Source of the DNA: Deltaproteobacteria bacterium UBA7527
GTDB lineage: Bacteria > Desulfobacterota > Syntrophorhabdia > Syntrophorhabdales > Syntrophorhabdaceae
Length of the DNA: 10,857 nt
Assembly (NCBI GenBank): GCA_002478225.1
Contig: DLMV01000029.1
Span: forward strand, 18,984-29,840
Reading direction: 5' to 3'
Each line of letters starts with the position of its first letter. The stretch's first letter is position 1. The notes under the pieces were generated by a model. The model saw only the letters and a program-made list of their open reading frames with translations, was not told the origin of the DNA and did no database searches. This document shows, piece by piece, positions 1 to 6,425 of the stretch. The position numbers were made by a program, and so were the translations under genes.

Positions 1-161
1 GATGCTGGATGCTCGTTGCTGGTTACTTGATACTGGTTGCTGGTTACTTGATGCTGGTTGCTGGTTACTTGATACTGGTTTGGACAAGTATCAAGTATCG
101 AGTATCAAGTATCGAGAAACGAGGAACGAGGAACGAGGTTTTCACATTTCACATTTTACAT
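1..161. repeat. phase-locked heptamer mosaic repeat, block 1
   Basis: The whole stretch can be cut into 23 consecutive 7-nt units starting at base 1 without losing phase. Early units are variants of gatgctg, gttgctg and gttactt; a perfect three-unit (21-bp) super-repeat covers 15-77 apart from one a/g change. At 85 the words change to caagtat/cgagtat, at 113 to cgaggaa, and at 141 to ttcacat, still in the same phase. The array ends just before the ribosome-binding site of the aldolase gene at 179. Heptanucleotide tandem repeats (STRR) are known in heterocystous cyanobacteria; this word-switching form is not one I can name. Confidence 0.9.
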
Positions 162-178
162 TGAAGGAGTAACGAACC

Positions 179-1069
179 ATGCCGGAAGTTGATGAATCGG
201 AAAAGGAAAAACAGTTTTACACGGACATCCCCGCAAAGAGCAAACCCTTCTTTCTGAAAGGCTGCAACTCTCTGGACTGGGGAATGAAGAACCGCCTGTC
301 GAGGATATTCAATCCCAGATCGGGAAAGACGGTCATGCTGGCCATTGACCACGGATACTTTCAGGGCCCTACCACCGGACTTGAGCGCGTTGACGTCACC
401 ATCCTGCCGCTTCTACAGTATGCCGACACTCTGATGCTCACCCGCGGCATCCTCCGGACGATCATCCCTCCCACGTATGATAAGGGCATAGTTCTCCGGG
501 CGAGCGGGGGGCCAAGCATCCTCAACGAGCTCTCGAACGAACAGATCGCGATAGACATAGACGAGGCCGTACGCCTGAACGTGTCCGCCATGGCCGTCCA
601 GGTCTTCATCGGCGGCCGGTTCGAGACGCAATCGGTCCACAACATGACGCGGCTTGTCGATTGGGGCAACCGATACGGCATCCCTGTTCTCGGCGTAACG
701 GCCGTAGGCAAGGAGATGGCCAGGGACGCCAAATACATGAGGCTCGCTTCGCGGATCATCGCGGAGCTCGGCGTCACCTATGTAAAGACCTATTACGTGC
801 CGGAAGACTTCGACACGGTCGTGGCCTCCTGCCCGGTGCCTATTGTCATTGCGGGCGGGAAGAAGATGCCGGAGCTTGACGCGCTGACCATGGCGTACAA
901 TGCCATTCAGGACGGGGCGTCGGGAGTCGACATGGGGCGCAACATCTTTCAGTCGGAATCACCTGTGGCCATGATCAAGGCGATACGAAAGGTTGTCCAC
1001 GACGGTGAAAGACCGAAGGCGGCCTACGATCTCTACCTGACCGAAAAGAACAAAACAAAAAAAGGATAA
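179..1069 (+). CDS. lsrF: LsrF-type class I aldolase / 3-hydroxy-5-phosphonooxypentane-2,4-dione thiolase family protein
   Basis: The 296-residue protein is collinear with E. coli LsrF (291 residues) from its first residues, including the FTLKGC-like N-terminal motif, the LSRIFNP segment, the DHGYFQGPTTGLER block (57-70), the PIVIAGGKK phosphate-binding stretch (221-229) and GASGVDMGRNIFQ (246-258). The Schiff-base lysine lies in the motif VKTYY at K203, the same number as in E. coli LsrF. LsrF is a decameric DeoC/FbaB-type TIM barrel that transfers the acetyl group of phosphorylated HPD to CoA, giving DHAP and acetyl-CoA. No other lsr genes (kinase LsrK, isomerase LsrG, transporter) are present, so the true substrate is open; a related dione or ketose phosphate is possible. 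Start chosen at ATG 179 with AAGGAG at 164-169. The stop overlaps the ribosome-binding site of the next gene, indicating an operon. Confidence 0.88.
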   Translation: MPEVDESEKEKQFYTDIPAKSKPFFLKGCNSLDWGMKNRLSRIFNPRSGKTVMLAIDHGYFQGPTTGLERVDVTILPLLQYADTLMLTRGILRTIIPPTYDKGIVLRASGGPSILNELSNEQIAIDIDEAVRLNVSAMAVQVFIGGRFETQSVHNMTRLVDWGNRYGIPVLGVTAVGKEMARDAKYMRLASRIIAELGVTYVKTYYVPEDFDTVVASCPVPIVIAGGKKMPELDALTMAYNAIQDGASGVDMGRNIFQSESPVAMIKAIRKVVHDGERPKAAYDLYLTEKNKTKKG

Positions 1070-1076
1070 CACCGGC

Positions 1077-2120
1077 ATGCGCGTGGGGATGTACTACAGC
1101 AACAGCAGGGTCGAGGTAGAGGAGATGCCGGTCCCCACAGTTGGTCCCGGGGACATCCTTATCAAGGTCATAGCAAGCGGCATATGCGGCAGCGATGTCC
1201 TCGAATGGTACCGCATCAAAAAGGCGCCGCTCGTTCTCGGTCATGAAGTGAGCGGCGAGATCGTCGAGGTCGGAGAAAAAATTACAAAATTCAAAAAAGG
1301 CGACAGGGTCTTTACAACGCACCACGTTCCCTGCGATGAATGCCACTTTTGCCTTACGGGCCACCAGACTGCGTGCCCTGTTTTCCAGACAAAGAATAAC
1401 TTTGACCCAGGAGGATTCTCAGAATACTTAAGGGTAACCGGTAAGAGTATCGACACAGGAACGTTCCTTCTTCCCGATGAAATGTCCTACGAGGAAGGGT
1501 CATTCATTGAACCGCTGGGAACGGTCGTAAGGGGGTTGAGGGCCGTCGATCTGAGGCCGGGCAATACGCTCCTCGTGCTTGGATGCGGAATAGCAGGCCT
1601 GCTCATGATCAAGCTGGCGCGGGCCCTTGGCGCCGGAAGGATCATCGCGACGGACATCGACGATCACAGGCTGGAGGCGGCGCAGAAGTTCGGCGCAGAA
1701 AAGGCCGTCCCGGCTGACGCTTACTCGCCTGACGCGATCAGGGAAGTGAATCACGGCCGCTTGGCCGACAGGGTGATAGTGTGCGCAGGGGTGTTGTCCG
1801 CTGCGAAGCAGGCGTTGCCGTCAGTCGACCGCGGCGGAACCATTTTATTTTTTGCGGTGCCGAATCCAGGTGAGACCCTTGATATCGATATGAACCCATT
1901 CTGGAGGAACGACGTAAGCTTCAAGACCTGTTACGGGGCAGCCCCCCTTGACAATGTCCAGGCCATCGAACTTATCAGGGCCGGCAATATCAACGTCAAG
2001 GATATGACCACGCACAGGTTCAGCCTGCAGGAGATCGCAAAGGGTTTTAAGACCGCCTCCGATGGTAAAGACTGCTTAAAGGTCATCATCAAGCCGCATG
2101 GTGAAAGCCGTGAGGCGTGA
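1077..2120 (+). CDS. zinc-dependent medium-chain alcohol/polyol dehydrogenase
   Basis: A 347-residue MDR-superfamily protein of usual length. Catalytic zinc ligands are visible as C37 (GICGSD), H56-E57 (LGHE) and E145 in IEPLGT. The structural zinc site is C86, C89, C92 and C100. The Rossmann motif GCGIAG (169-174) is followed by an acidic residue in ATDID (193-195), which points to NAD rather than NADP. The overall pattern resembles sorbitol, threonine or galactitol-1-phosphate dehydrogenases; substrate cannot be set from sequence. It follows the LsrF-like gene by 7 nt, with AAGGA inside that gene's last codons, so the two are probably co-translated. Placed beside two aldolases, it may reduce an aldehyde product or oxidise a polyol entering the pathway. 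Oddly, the last three codons and the TGA lie inside the heptamer repeat that begins at 2109, so the C-terminal tail REA appears repeat-derived. Confidence 0.88.
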   Translation: MRVGMYYSNSRVEVEEMPVPTVGPGDILIKVIASGICGSDVLEWYRIKKAPLVLGHEVSGEIVEVGEKITKFKKGDRVFTTHHVPCDECHFCLTGHQTACPVFQTKNNFDPGGFSEYLRVTGKSIDTGTFLLPDEMSYEEGSFIEPLGTVVRGLRAVDLRPGNTLLVLGCGIAGLLMIKLARALGAGRIIATDIDDHRLEAAQKFGAEKAVPADAYSPDAIREVNHGRLADRVIVCAGVLSAAKQALPSVDRGGTILFFAVPNPGETLDIDMNPFWRNDVSFKTCYGAAPLDNVQAIELIRAGNINVKDMTTHRFSLQEIAKGFKTASDGKDCLKVIIKPHGESREA

Positions 2121-2171
2121 AGCGTTAGGCGTTAGGCGTTAGGCGACTTTAACTTCATACGACTTACGATT
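2109..2171. repeat. heptamer mosaic repeat, block 2, overlapping a gene end
   Basis: Nine 7-nt units in phase: cgtgagg, cgtgaag, then three perfect cgttagg units (2123-2143), then units drifting through cgacttt to tacgact and tacgatt. The first two units code for the final residues and stop codon of the dehydrogenase. The last unit ends two bases before the TTG at 2173, leaving the following aldolase gene without a recognisable ribosome-binding site. The reverse complement of the cgttagg word recurs at 9245-9258. Confidence 0.88.
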
Positions 2172-2181
2172 ATTGTTAATA

Positions 2182-2745
2182 ATGCAGGACTTCAATATAC
2201 TCTTCAAGCAGTTCTCGGAATTCGGGAGGGATCTTTTTCTACGGGGGCTGGTCAGCTCTCATGCCGGGAACATGAGCGTGCGGATCGGCGATACGGTATA
2301 CATTACAAGAAGAGGCGCAATGCTGGGACGGCTGGGCCGGACAGACATCGTCAAGCTCGGCATTGATAAAAACGATCCTGACGTTTCCCGCACAGCATCA
2401 TCGGAAGCGCCTGTCCACGAGGCCATATATCAAAGCACGGATGCCCATGCGGTCATGCACGCCCACCCGCCGTACGCGACGCTCCTGTCGATGACCGAGG
2501 ACGCGCTCGTTCCTGTCGACCGGGAAGGGTCATATTTTTTCAAGAAGATACCGGTGTTGGCCTTTAAAAAAGCAGGCGGCGGAAAAGACACTGTGAGCCT
2601 CATCAGCAGACGCATGAAGGAACACAAGGTTGTCCTTGTGCGCGGGCACGGCTGTTTCGCACGCGGCGATACGCTTGAAGAGGCGTATATGCTGACGAGC
2701 AGCCTCGAGGCGTCGGCATTTTTCATCTATCACCTGAAGAGATGA
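2182..2745 (+). CDS. class II (zinc) aldolase/adducin family protein, fuculose-phosphate aldolase-like
   Basis: The 187-residue protein has the class II aldolase layout: substrate-phosphate loop around SSHAGNMSVR (25-34), catalytic glutamate E75 in SSEAP, zinc ligands H93 and H95 in MHAHPPYA, and H156 in VRGHGCF. These nearly match E. coli FucA numbering (E73, H92, H94, H155), which supports the ATG at 2182; a TTG at 2173 would add three residues. No Shine-Dalgarno is visible, as the leader is heptamer repeat. Family members cleave fuculose-1-P, rhamnulose-1-P, 5-deoxyribulose-1-P or methylthioribulose-1-P to DHAP plus an aldehyde, or ribulose-5-P epimerisation in the AraD branch; with 187 residues and no AraD-like extension an aldolase is more likely. 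The preceding dehydrogenase could handle the aldehyde. Substrate unknown. Confidence 0.87.
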   Translation: MQDFNILFKQFSEFGRDLFLRGLVSSHAGNMSVRIGDTVYITRRGAMLGRLGRTDIVKLGIDKNDPDVSRTASSEAPVHEAIYQSTDAHAVMHAHPPYATLLSMTEDALVPVDREGSYFFKKIPVLAFKKAGGGKDTVSLISRRMKEHKVVLVRGHGCFARGDTLEEAYMLTSSLEASAFFIYHLKR

Positions 2746-3135
2746 CCCGCAGCCCTTCGGGGAAGAGCAAAGAGGCCTTCCAGAAAAGCATCCCTTTCTT
2801 TTTTCTTCATTGTCTTTATTGCCTTTATTGGTTCTCGCCTATTTAAATCTATTTTTACGGTATTGAGCATATCGAAACCTCACTATTCAAATTTTTTATA
2901 GCACATCACTTTCAAGCAAACGTTAAAAATAAATATCTCAATGTATTGCACAAGTGAAGGTGCATTCTTAATTACCTAATTCATATCTATTTGATATGGG
3001 TTGTCAAACACCATTATTTTCTTAAAAAAAAGTTTTGTATTCATGTTAAAGATATGGCATAAGTAATAGAACTTCCAATTTAACAACTTGATTTTTAAAC
3101 ATTTTATTGAAATTGAAGGCAGCGGAGGTGCGGCA
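2746..3135. other. AT-rich intergenic gap, likely promoter region of the transaldolase gene
   Basis: No gene is seen in these 390 bases. The first 45 bases hold only weak hairpins (ccc-ttc-ggg at 2753-2761) followed by a T-rich run near 2798-2812, a poor terminator candidate for the upstream aldolase. From about 2815 to 3110 the sequence turns markedly A+T rich, unlike any other part of the window, and has no heptamer phase. It contains a small inverted repeat TGCAC-8 nt-GTGCA (2947-2964) that could be an operator. A weak promoter-like pair, TTGTAT (3035-3040) and CATAAG (3058-3063) 17 nt apart, precedes the transaldolase gene; neither box is convincing. Confidence 0.5.
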
Positions 3136-3780
3136 ATGAAATTTTTCATAGACACGGCAAATGTTGAGGAGATAAAGAAGGGGATCGCGATGGGACTCGT
3201 AGACGGCGTGACAACGAATCCGTCGCTCCTCTCAAAAGAAAAAAAGGACCCCGACGCTGTCATAAAAGAGATACTCTCTGTCGTCGACGGCCCTGTAAGC
3301 CTTGAGGTCATTGCGACGGACGCAAAAGGCATGTGCGAAGAGGCCCGCAAACTCGCTGCCCTTGGCCCCAACGCCGTCATCAAGATCCCCATGACCGAGG
3401 AGGGGATCAAAGCGGTAAGGACGCTCTCGCAGGAAGGGATAAAGACGAACGTGACCCTTATCTTTCAGCCTGTCCAGGCGCTCATTGCCGCTAAAGCCGG
3501 CGCCAGCTATGTGAGCCCCTTTATCGGAAGGCTCGATGACATATCGGAGAGAGGAATGGGGATCATCGAGGAGATCTGCCTGATCTTCTCCAACTATGGC
3601 TTCGAGACAGAGATCATCGTTGCAAGCATCAGGAACCCGGTGCATGTCCTCGAGGCGGCGCTGCTCGGCGCAGACATCGCGACAATACCTTTCAATGTCC
3701 TGAAACAGCTGATGAACCATCCTTTGACGGACATCGGCATCGAGCGGTTCCTGAAAGACTGGCAATCCATAAAGAAATAA
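3136..3780 (+). CDS. tal: short-type transaldolase (TalC/MipB family)
   Basis: The 214-residue protein is the short, decameric-type transaldolase related to E. coli fructose-6-phosphate aldolase. D6 (FIDTA), the TTNPS loop (26-30), Schiff-base lysine K83 in VIKIPMT, TNVTLIF (104-110) and SPFIGR (127-132) are all present. Two positions separate activities in this family: FSA has Gln59 and Tyr131, whereas transaldolases have Glu and Phe. Here they are E57 and F129, so true transaldolase (sedoheptulose-7-P plus glyceraldehyde-3-P to erythrose-4-P plus fructose-6-P) is favoured. The start is the ATG at 3136, with GGAGGTG at 3124-3130; an in-frame ATG at 3088 would add 16 unconserved residues from the AT-rich leader. 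It is separated from the aldolase cluster by 390 bp and probably transcribed from its own promoter. Confidence 0.9.
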   Translation: MKFFIDTANVEEIKKGIAMGLVDGVTTNPSLLSKEKKDPDAVIKEILSVVDGPVSLEVIATDAKGMCEEARKLAALGPNAVIKIPMTEEGIKAVRTLSQEGIKTNVTLIFQPVQALIAAKAGASYVSPFIGRLDDISERGMGIIEEICLIFSNYGFETEIIVASIRNPVHVLEAALLGADIATIPFNVLKQLMNHPLTDIGIERFLKDWQSIKK

Positions 3781-3792
3781 ACCAACGGATTA

Positions 3793-3827
3793 TTGATACT
3801 CGATTCTGGATGCTCGATACTGGATGA
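3793..3827. repeat. heptamer mosaic repeat, block 3a
   Basis: Five in-phase 7-nt units (variants of tggatgc and tcgatac) begin just after the transaldolase stop. They share words with block 1 and are the inverted counterpart of the units at 3937-3964. Confidence 0.85.
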
Positions 3828-3860
3828 TGACCCGCAAGCATAGGTCGGTTATTAACTCGA

Positions 3861-3900
3861 GTCACGCATAGGCGTGACGGGCGTGAGACAGAATTTGTCT
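3861..3900. terminator. possible bidirectional terminator between convergent genes
   Basis: A perfect 7-bp stem with a 4-nt loop (gtcacgc at 3861-3867, gcgtgac at 3872-3878) is followed by a second stem, AGACA/TGTCT (3886-3900). It lies between the converging transaldolase and recR genes. A T run follows on the + strand only at 3915-3922, too far for a classic intrinsic terminator, so the call is tentative. Confidence 0.35.
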
Positions 3901-3936
3901 TGATACTCGTCCCTTGTTTTTTACTATGTATCTGAC

Positions 3937-3964
3937 CAGCATCCGGCATCCAGTATCCAGCGAC
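3937..3964. repeat. heptamer mosaic repeat, block 3b
   Basis: Four in-phase 7-nt units (cagcatc, cggcatc, cagtatc, cagcgac) end 12 bases before the recR stop codon. Read on the - strand they give gatgctg and gatactg, the words of block 1, so blocks 3a and 3b form an inverted pair around the hairpins at 3861-3900. Confidence 0.85.
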
Positions 3965-3976
3965 CGGGGTTCGCCG

Positions 3977-4573
3977 TTATAGGTTCTTGCGGTTGTCCAG
4001 CGAGCTTTTGATCGTCAGCGGGTCGATGTAGACAATGTCGCCGCCCACCGGGACGCCTGACGCGATCCTCGTGATCTTCACGTCGAGAGGCTTGAGTATC
4101 TCGCCGATGTAGTGAGCCGTTGTATTTCCCTCAATATTGGGGTTCGTGGCTATGATGACCTCTTTGATGTCTTCTTTTATTATCCTTTCTTTTAATTCCT
4201 TGATCCTGATCTCGTCAGGGCCTACCCCCTCAATAGGATTTATGACGCCGTGAAGGATATGATACCGGAAATGCCCTGGATATGACGACTCTATGACCAT
4301 CATGTGCGAAGACTCCTCCACCACGCAGACCGTTGACCTGCTTCTCCTTCCGTCCCTGCACACCTCGCATGGATCCGTATCGGTAATGTTGAAGCAGATG
4401 CTGCAGAGCCGTATCTTCTCCTTGATATCGATGAGGCTTCTGGAAAGCTCGGTTATATAGCTATCACTGGCGTTCAAAAGGAAAAAGGCAAGGCGCGTTG
4501 CGGTCTTCCTGCCGATACCGGGGAGTTTCGTAAGGTTCTCGATGAGCCTTTCTATGGGAGCCGGGTAGAACAC
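3977..4573 (-). CDS. recR: recombination mediator protein RecR
   Basis: The 198-residue protein has standard RecR length and order: N-terminal helix-hairpin-helix (LPGIGRKTATR, 17-27), a zinc finger with C57, C60, C69 and C72, a TOPRIM domain (about 80-174) with the acidic EE at 86-87 and the GVGPD loop, and the C-terminal ASGVPVGGDIVYIDPLTI Walker-B-like segment. RecR acts with RecO (and RecF) to load RecA on SSB-covered single-stranded DNA. The start is GTG at 4573, two bases after the ybaB stop (TAA-AT-GTG), indicating translational coupling; GGGGT about 6 nt upstream is a modest ribosome-binding site. An ATG overlaps one base upstream but is out of frame. The gene closes the dnaX-ybaB-recR operon. 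Confidence 0.96.
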   Translation of the reverse strand: MFYPAPIERLIENLTKLPGIGRKTATRLAFFLLNASDSYITELSRSLIDIKEKIRLCSICFNITDTDPCEVCRDGRRSRSTVCVVEESSHMMVIESSYPGHFRYHILHGVINPIEGVGPDEIRIKELKERIIKEDIKEVIIATNPNIEGNTTAHYIGEILKPLDVKITRIASGVPVGGDIVYIDPLTIKSSLDNRKNL

Positions 4574-4575
4574 AT

Positions 4576-4890
4576 TTATACCCCGAACGGCATCTGCATG
4601 CCGCCGGTTACTTTTGCCATCTCTTCCTGCAGCATCTCCCGTGATTTATTGAGACCTTCATTTATTGCCGCCATGACCAGGTCCTCAAGAAGCTCCCTGT
4701 CCTTTTCTTCCCAGATCTCATCGGAGATCTTCAGAGAGAGCACCTCCTGTTTACCGTTCACCACGCAGGAGACCATTCCGCCGCCGGATTGGGCCTCGAC
4801 GGTCTTATTTGCCACCTCTTCCTGCATCTTCATCAATCTTTCCTGCATCTTTTTTGCCTGCTGCAGTATCTGCCCGAATTGCTTCGACAT
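4576..4890 (-). CDS. ybaB: YbaB/EbfC family nucleoid-associated protein
   Basis: The 104-residue protein has the YbaB/EbfC form: N-terminal amphipathic helix rich in Q, K, M and E (LQQAKKMQERLMKMQEE), a short beta sheet around 36-55 with GGGMVSCVVNGK, and C-terminal helices ending in a VTGGMQMPF tail. Members form tweezer-like dimers that bind DNA and are commonly encoded between dnaX and recR, as here. The start at ATG 4890 has a strong AGGAGG (4895-4900) one base after the dnaX stop, so it is probably co-transcribed and efficiently reinitiated. The exact role in repair or nucleoid structure is not settled for the family. Confidence 0.95.
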   Translation of the reverse strand: MSKQFGQILQQAKKMQERLMKMQEEVANKTVEAQSGGGMVSCVVNGKQEVLSLKISDEIWEEKDRELLEDLVMAAINEGLNKSREMLQEEMAKVTGGMQMPFGV

Positions 4891-4901
4891 AGAACCTCCT
4901 C

Positions 4902-6386
4902 TTATAGGTTAAATAACGACTCAGCCTCTTTCACAAAATCATCAAGGATGTTCTTCTTCACCTGACCGGCATCCTTTATAACGATCGCCATGTCTCTCCC
5001 AAAAAACTCCTTAAGAAGACGTCTTATCTCGTCGCCCTCATTCTTTATAATTCCAGCATATCTCTTGTCGAGAAAGATGATAAAGCTGTCCTGCTCCGCC
5101 TGCACCAGGAGATTCTCAAAAATACCGCCGACAAAGGGCTTCTTTTTCTTCACATACTCAACAAAGCCTTTCGCATTCGGTTCATGGAGCGGTTCGGCTG
5201 TTTCCTTCGCCGCAAATTCTTCAATGGCGCCGGGTGCGGCCTGTTCACCGGTGCGATCATGGCGCTCAAGATCATCAAGGATCTTTTCAACATCCCGCAG
5301 CTTTGACAGGTTGTAGAGATTTATGTAGAGGATCTCCAGGGAAACCTTGGGAAAAAATCCCTTCAGCAGGTCTTCGGCCTTTAACATGTAATGGAGCATA
5401 TTCTGGATCTCGTAATATTCCACTTCCTTCAGCAGGTCCGAGACCCTCTTGTATTCCTCGTCGCCGATATAGAGAAAGGATGGTATGCCTTCGCAGACCT
5501 TGATAAGCATCATGTTCCTTAAGAACGATACGAGGCCCCTGTAGATCTGATGTATGTCGTATCCCTCGCTCAAGGTCTTCTCGATCAGCTCCAGCCCTTG
5601 CTTCAGATCACCGTCAAAGATCGACCTGACGATCCTGTACAGCACGTCCCTCTCGACGATGCCGATGATATTGATGACGTCTTTTTCCGCAATATAGCTC
5701 CCCCCGAACCCGATGATCTGGTCCAGCATCGATTCGGCATCACGGAGGCTCCCGTCCGCCTCAATGGCAATATACTGAAAGACCCCGTCGTCGTATCCGA
5801 TCCCCTCCTGGCGGCAGATCTTCTTCAACTGTTCAATTATGTCCTTTTCCGAGATCCTCCTGAAATCGAAACGCTGGCATCTCGACATGATCGTATAGGG
5901 GATCTTCTGCACCTCCGTGGTGGCAAGGATAAAGATATTATGACCGGGCGGCTCTTCAAGGGTCTTCAGCAAAGCGCTGACCGCCGACTTCGAGAGCATG
6001 TGCGATTCGTCGAGGATATAGACCTTGTAGGCCCCGCGCATGGGCATATAATGCACGCTCTCCGTCAGCTCCCTCATCTCGTCAACGCCTGTCTTGGAGG
6101 CGGCATCGATCTCTATGACATCGACGAAATTTCCGCTGTTGATCCCTTTGCAGCTCTCGCACTCATCGCAGGGTTCCGCCGACGGCCCGTTCCGGCAATT
6201 GACCGCCTTGGCAAGGATCCTGGCCATAGAGGTCTTGCCCACACCCCTCGGACCCGTGAACAGGTAGGCATGGGATATCCTTCCCGACTGGATGGAGTTC
6301 TTCAGCGTAGTGGTAATATGGGGCTGCCCTACGACGTCCTCAAATCTCTTTGGTCTCCATGTTCTTGCAATGACTGTATAGCTCAT
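4902..6386 (-). CDS. dnaX: DNA polymerase III subunits gamma and tau
   Basis: A 494-residue clamp-loader ATPase. It shows the MSYTVIARTWRPKRFEDVVGQ start, Walker A GPRGVGKT (45-52), zinc cysteines C64, C73, C76 and C79, Walker B with D126-E127 (LDESHML), sensor 1 ATT (155-157), the SRC arginine finger (168-170) and sensor 2 R215. Domain III runs to about 365, followed by an E/A-rich linker and a short C-terminal domain (about 405-494), shorter than the E. coli tau tail. The gene follows the SRP RNA and precedes ybaB-recR. No Shine-Dalgarno is visible at ATG 6386; instead the leader is heptamer repeat containing extra copies of ATGAGCTA and a 9-codon mini-ORF. A run of lysine codons (K413-K416) carries GAAAAAG, an imperfect slippery heptamer whose -1 frame stops after eight codons. 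Confidence 0.96.
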   Translation of the reverse strand: MSYTVIARTWRPKRFEDVVGQPHITTTLKNSIQSGRISHAYLFTGPRGVGKTSMARILAKAVNCRNGPSAEPCDECESCKGINSGNFVDVIEIDAASKTGVDEMRELTESVHYMPMRGAYKVYILDESHMLSKSAVSALLKTLEEPPGHNIFILATTEVQKIPYTIMSRCQRFDFRRISEKDIIEQLKKICRQEGIGYDDGVFQYIAIEADGSLRDAESMLDQIIGFGGSYIAEKDVINIIGIVERDVLYRIVRSIFDGDLKQGLELIEKTLSEGYDIHQIYRGLVSFLRNMMLIKVCEGIPSFLYIGDEEYKRVSDLLKEVEYYEIQNMLHYMLKAEDLLKGFFPKVSLEILYINLYNLSKLRDVEKILDDLERHDRTGEQAAPGAIEEFAAKETAEPLHEPNAKGFVEYVKKKKPFVGGIFENLLVQAEQDSFIIFLDKRYAGIIKNEGDEIRRLLKEFFGRDMAIVIKDAGQVKKNILDDFVKEAESLFNL

Positions 6387-6389
6387 ACT

Positions 6390-6419
6390 TTAGCTCATGG
6401 CTCGTAGCTGATAGCTCAT
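6390..6419 (-). other. nine-codon mini-ORF directly upstream of and in frame with dnaX
   Basis: Reading the heptamer repeat on the - strand gives ATG at 6419 and the peptide MSYQLRAMS, stopping at TAA 6392-6390, one codon before the dnaX ATG (TAA-AGT-ATG). Its first residues mimic the DnaX N-terminus (MSYT). With no Shine-Dalgarno before dnaX, termination-reinitiation is conceivable, but translation of the mini-ORF is pure inference. Confidence 0.25.
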
Positions 6420-6425
6420 AGCCGG
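6391..6425. repeat. heptamer mosaic repeat, block 4
   Basis: Five in-phase units: tagctca, tggctcg, tagctga, tagctca, tagccgg. The same tagctcat string also sits across the dnaX start codon (6379-6386), five bases out of phase. Loosely 7-nt-spaced words (cagccgg, cagccga) continue to about 6455. Confidence 0.85.

Noticed and set aside
1..161. CRISPR array at the left end
   Set aside because: The repeated units are 7 nt and contiguous, with no 20-40-nt repeats separated by unique spacers and no cas genes.
179..1069. Complete AI-2 (lsr) uptake and processing operon
   Set aside because: Only the LsrF-like gene is present; no kinase, isomerase, regulator or ABC transporter genes are adjacent.
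3088..3135. Upstream ATG giving a 16-residue N-terminal extension of the transaldolase
   Set aside because: The extension is translated AT-rich leader, whereas GGAGGTG is correctly spaced from ATG 3136, where the family's conserved N-terminus begins.
5550..6407. Long + strand open frame of 285 codons opposite dnaX
   Set aside because: It is antisense to conserved dnaX motifs and its residues show no family features; it is a shadow of a GC-rich codon pattern.
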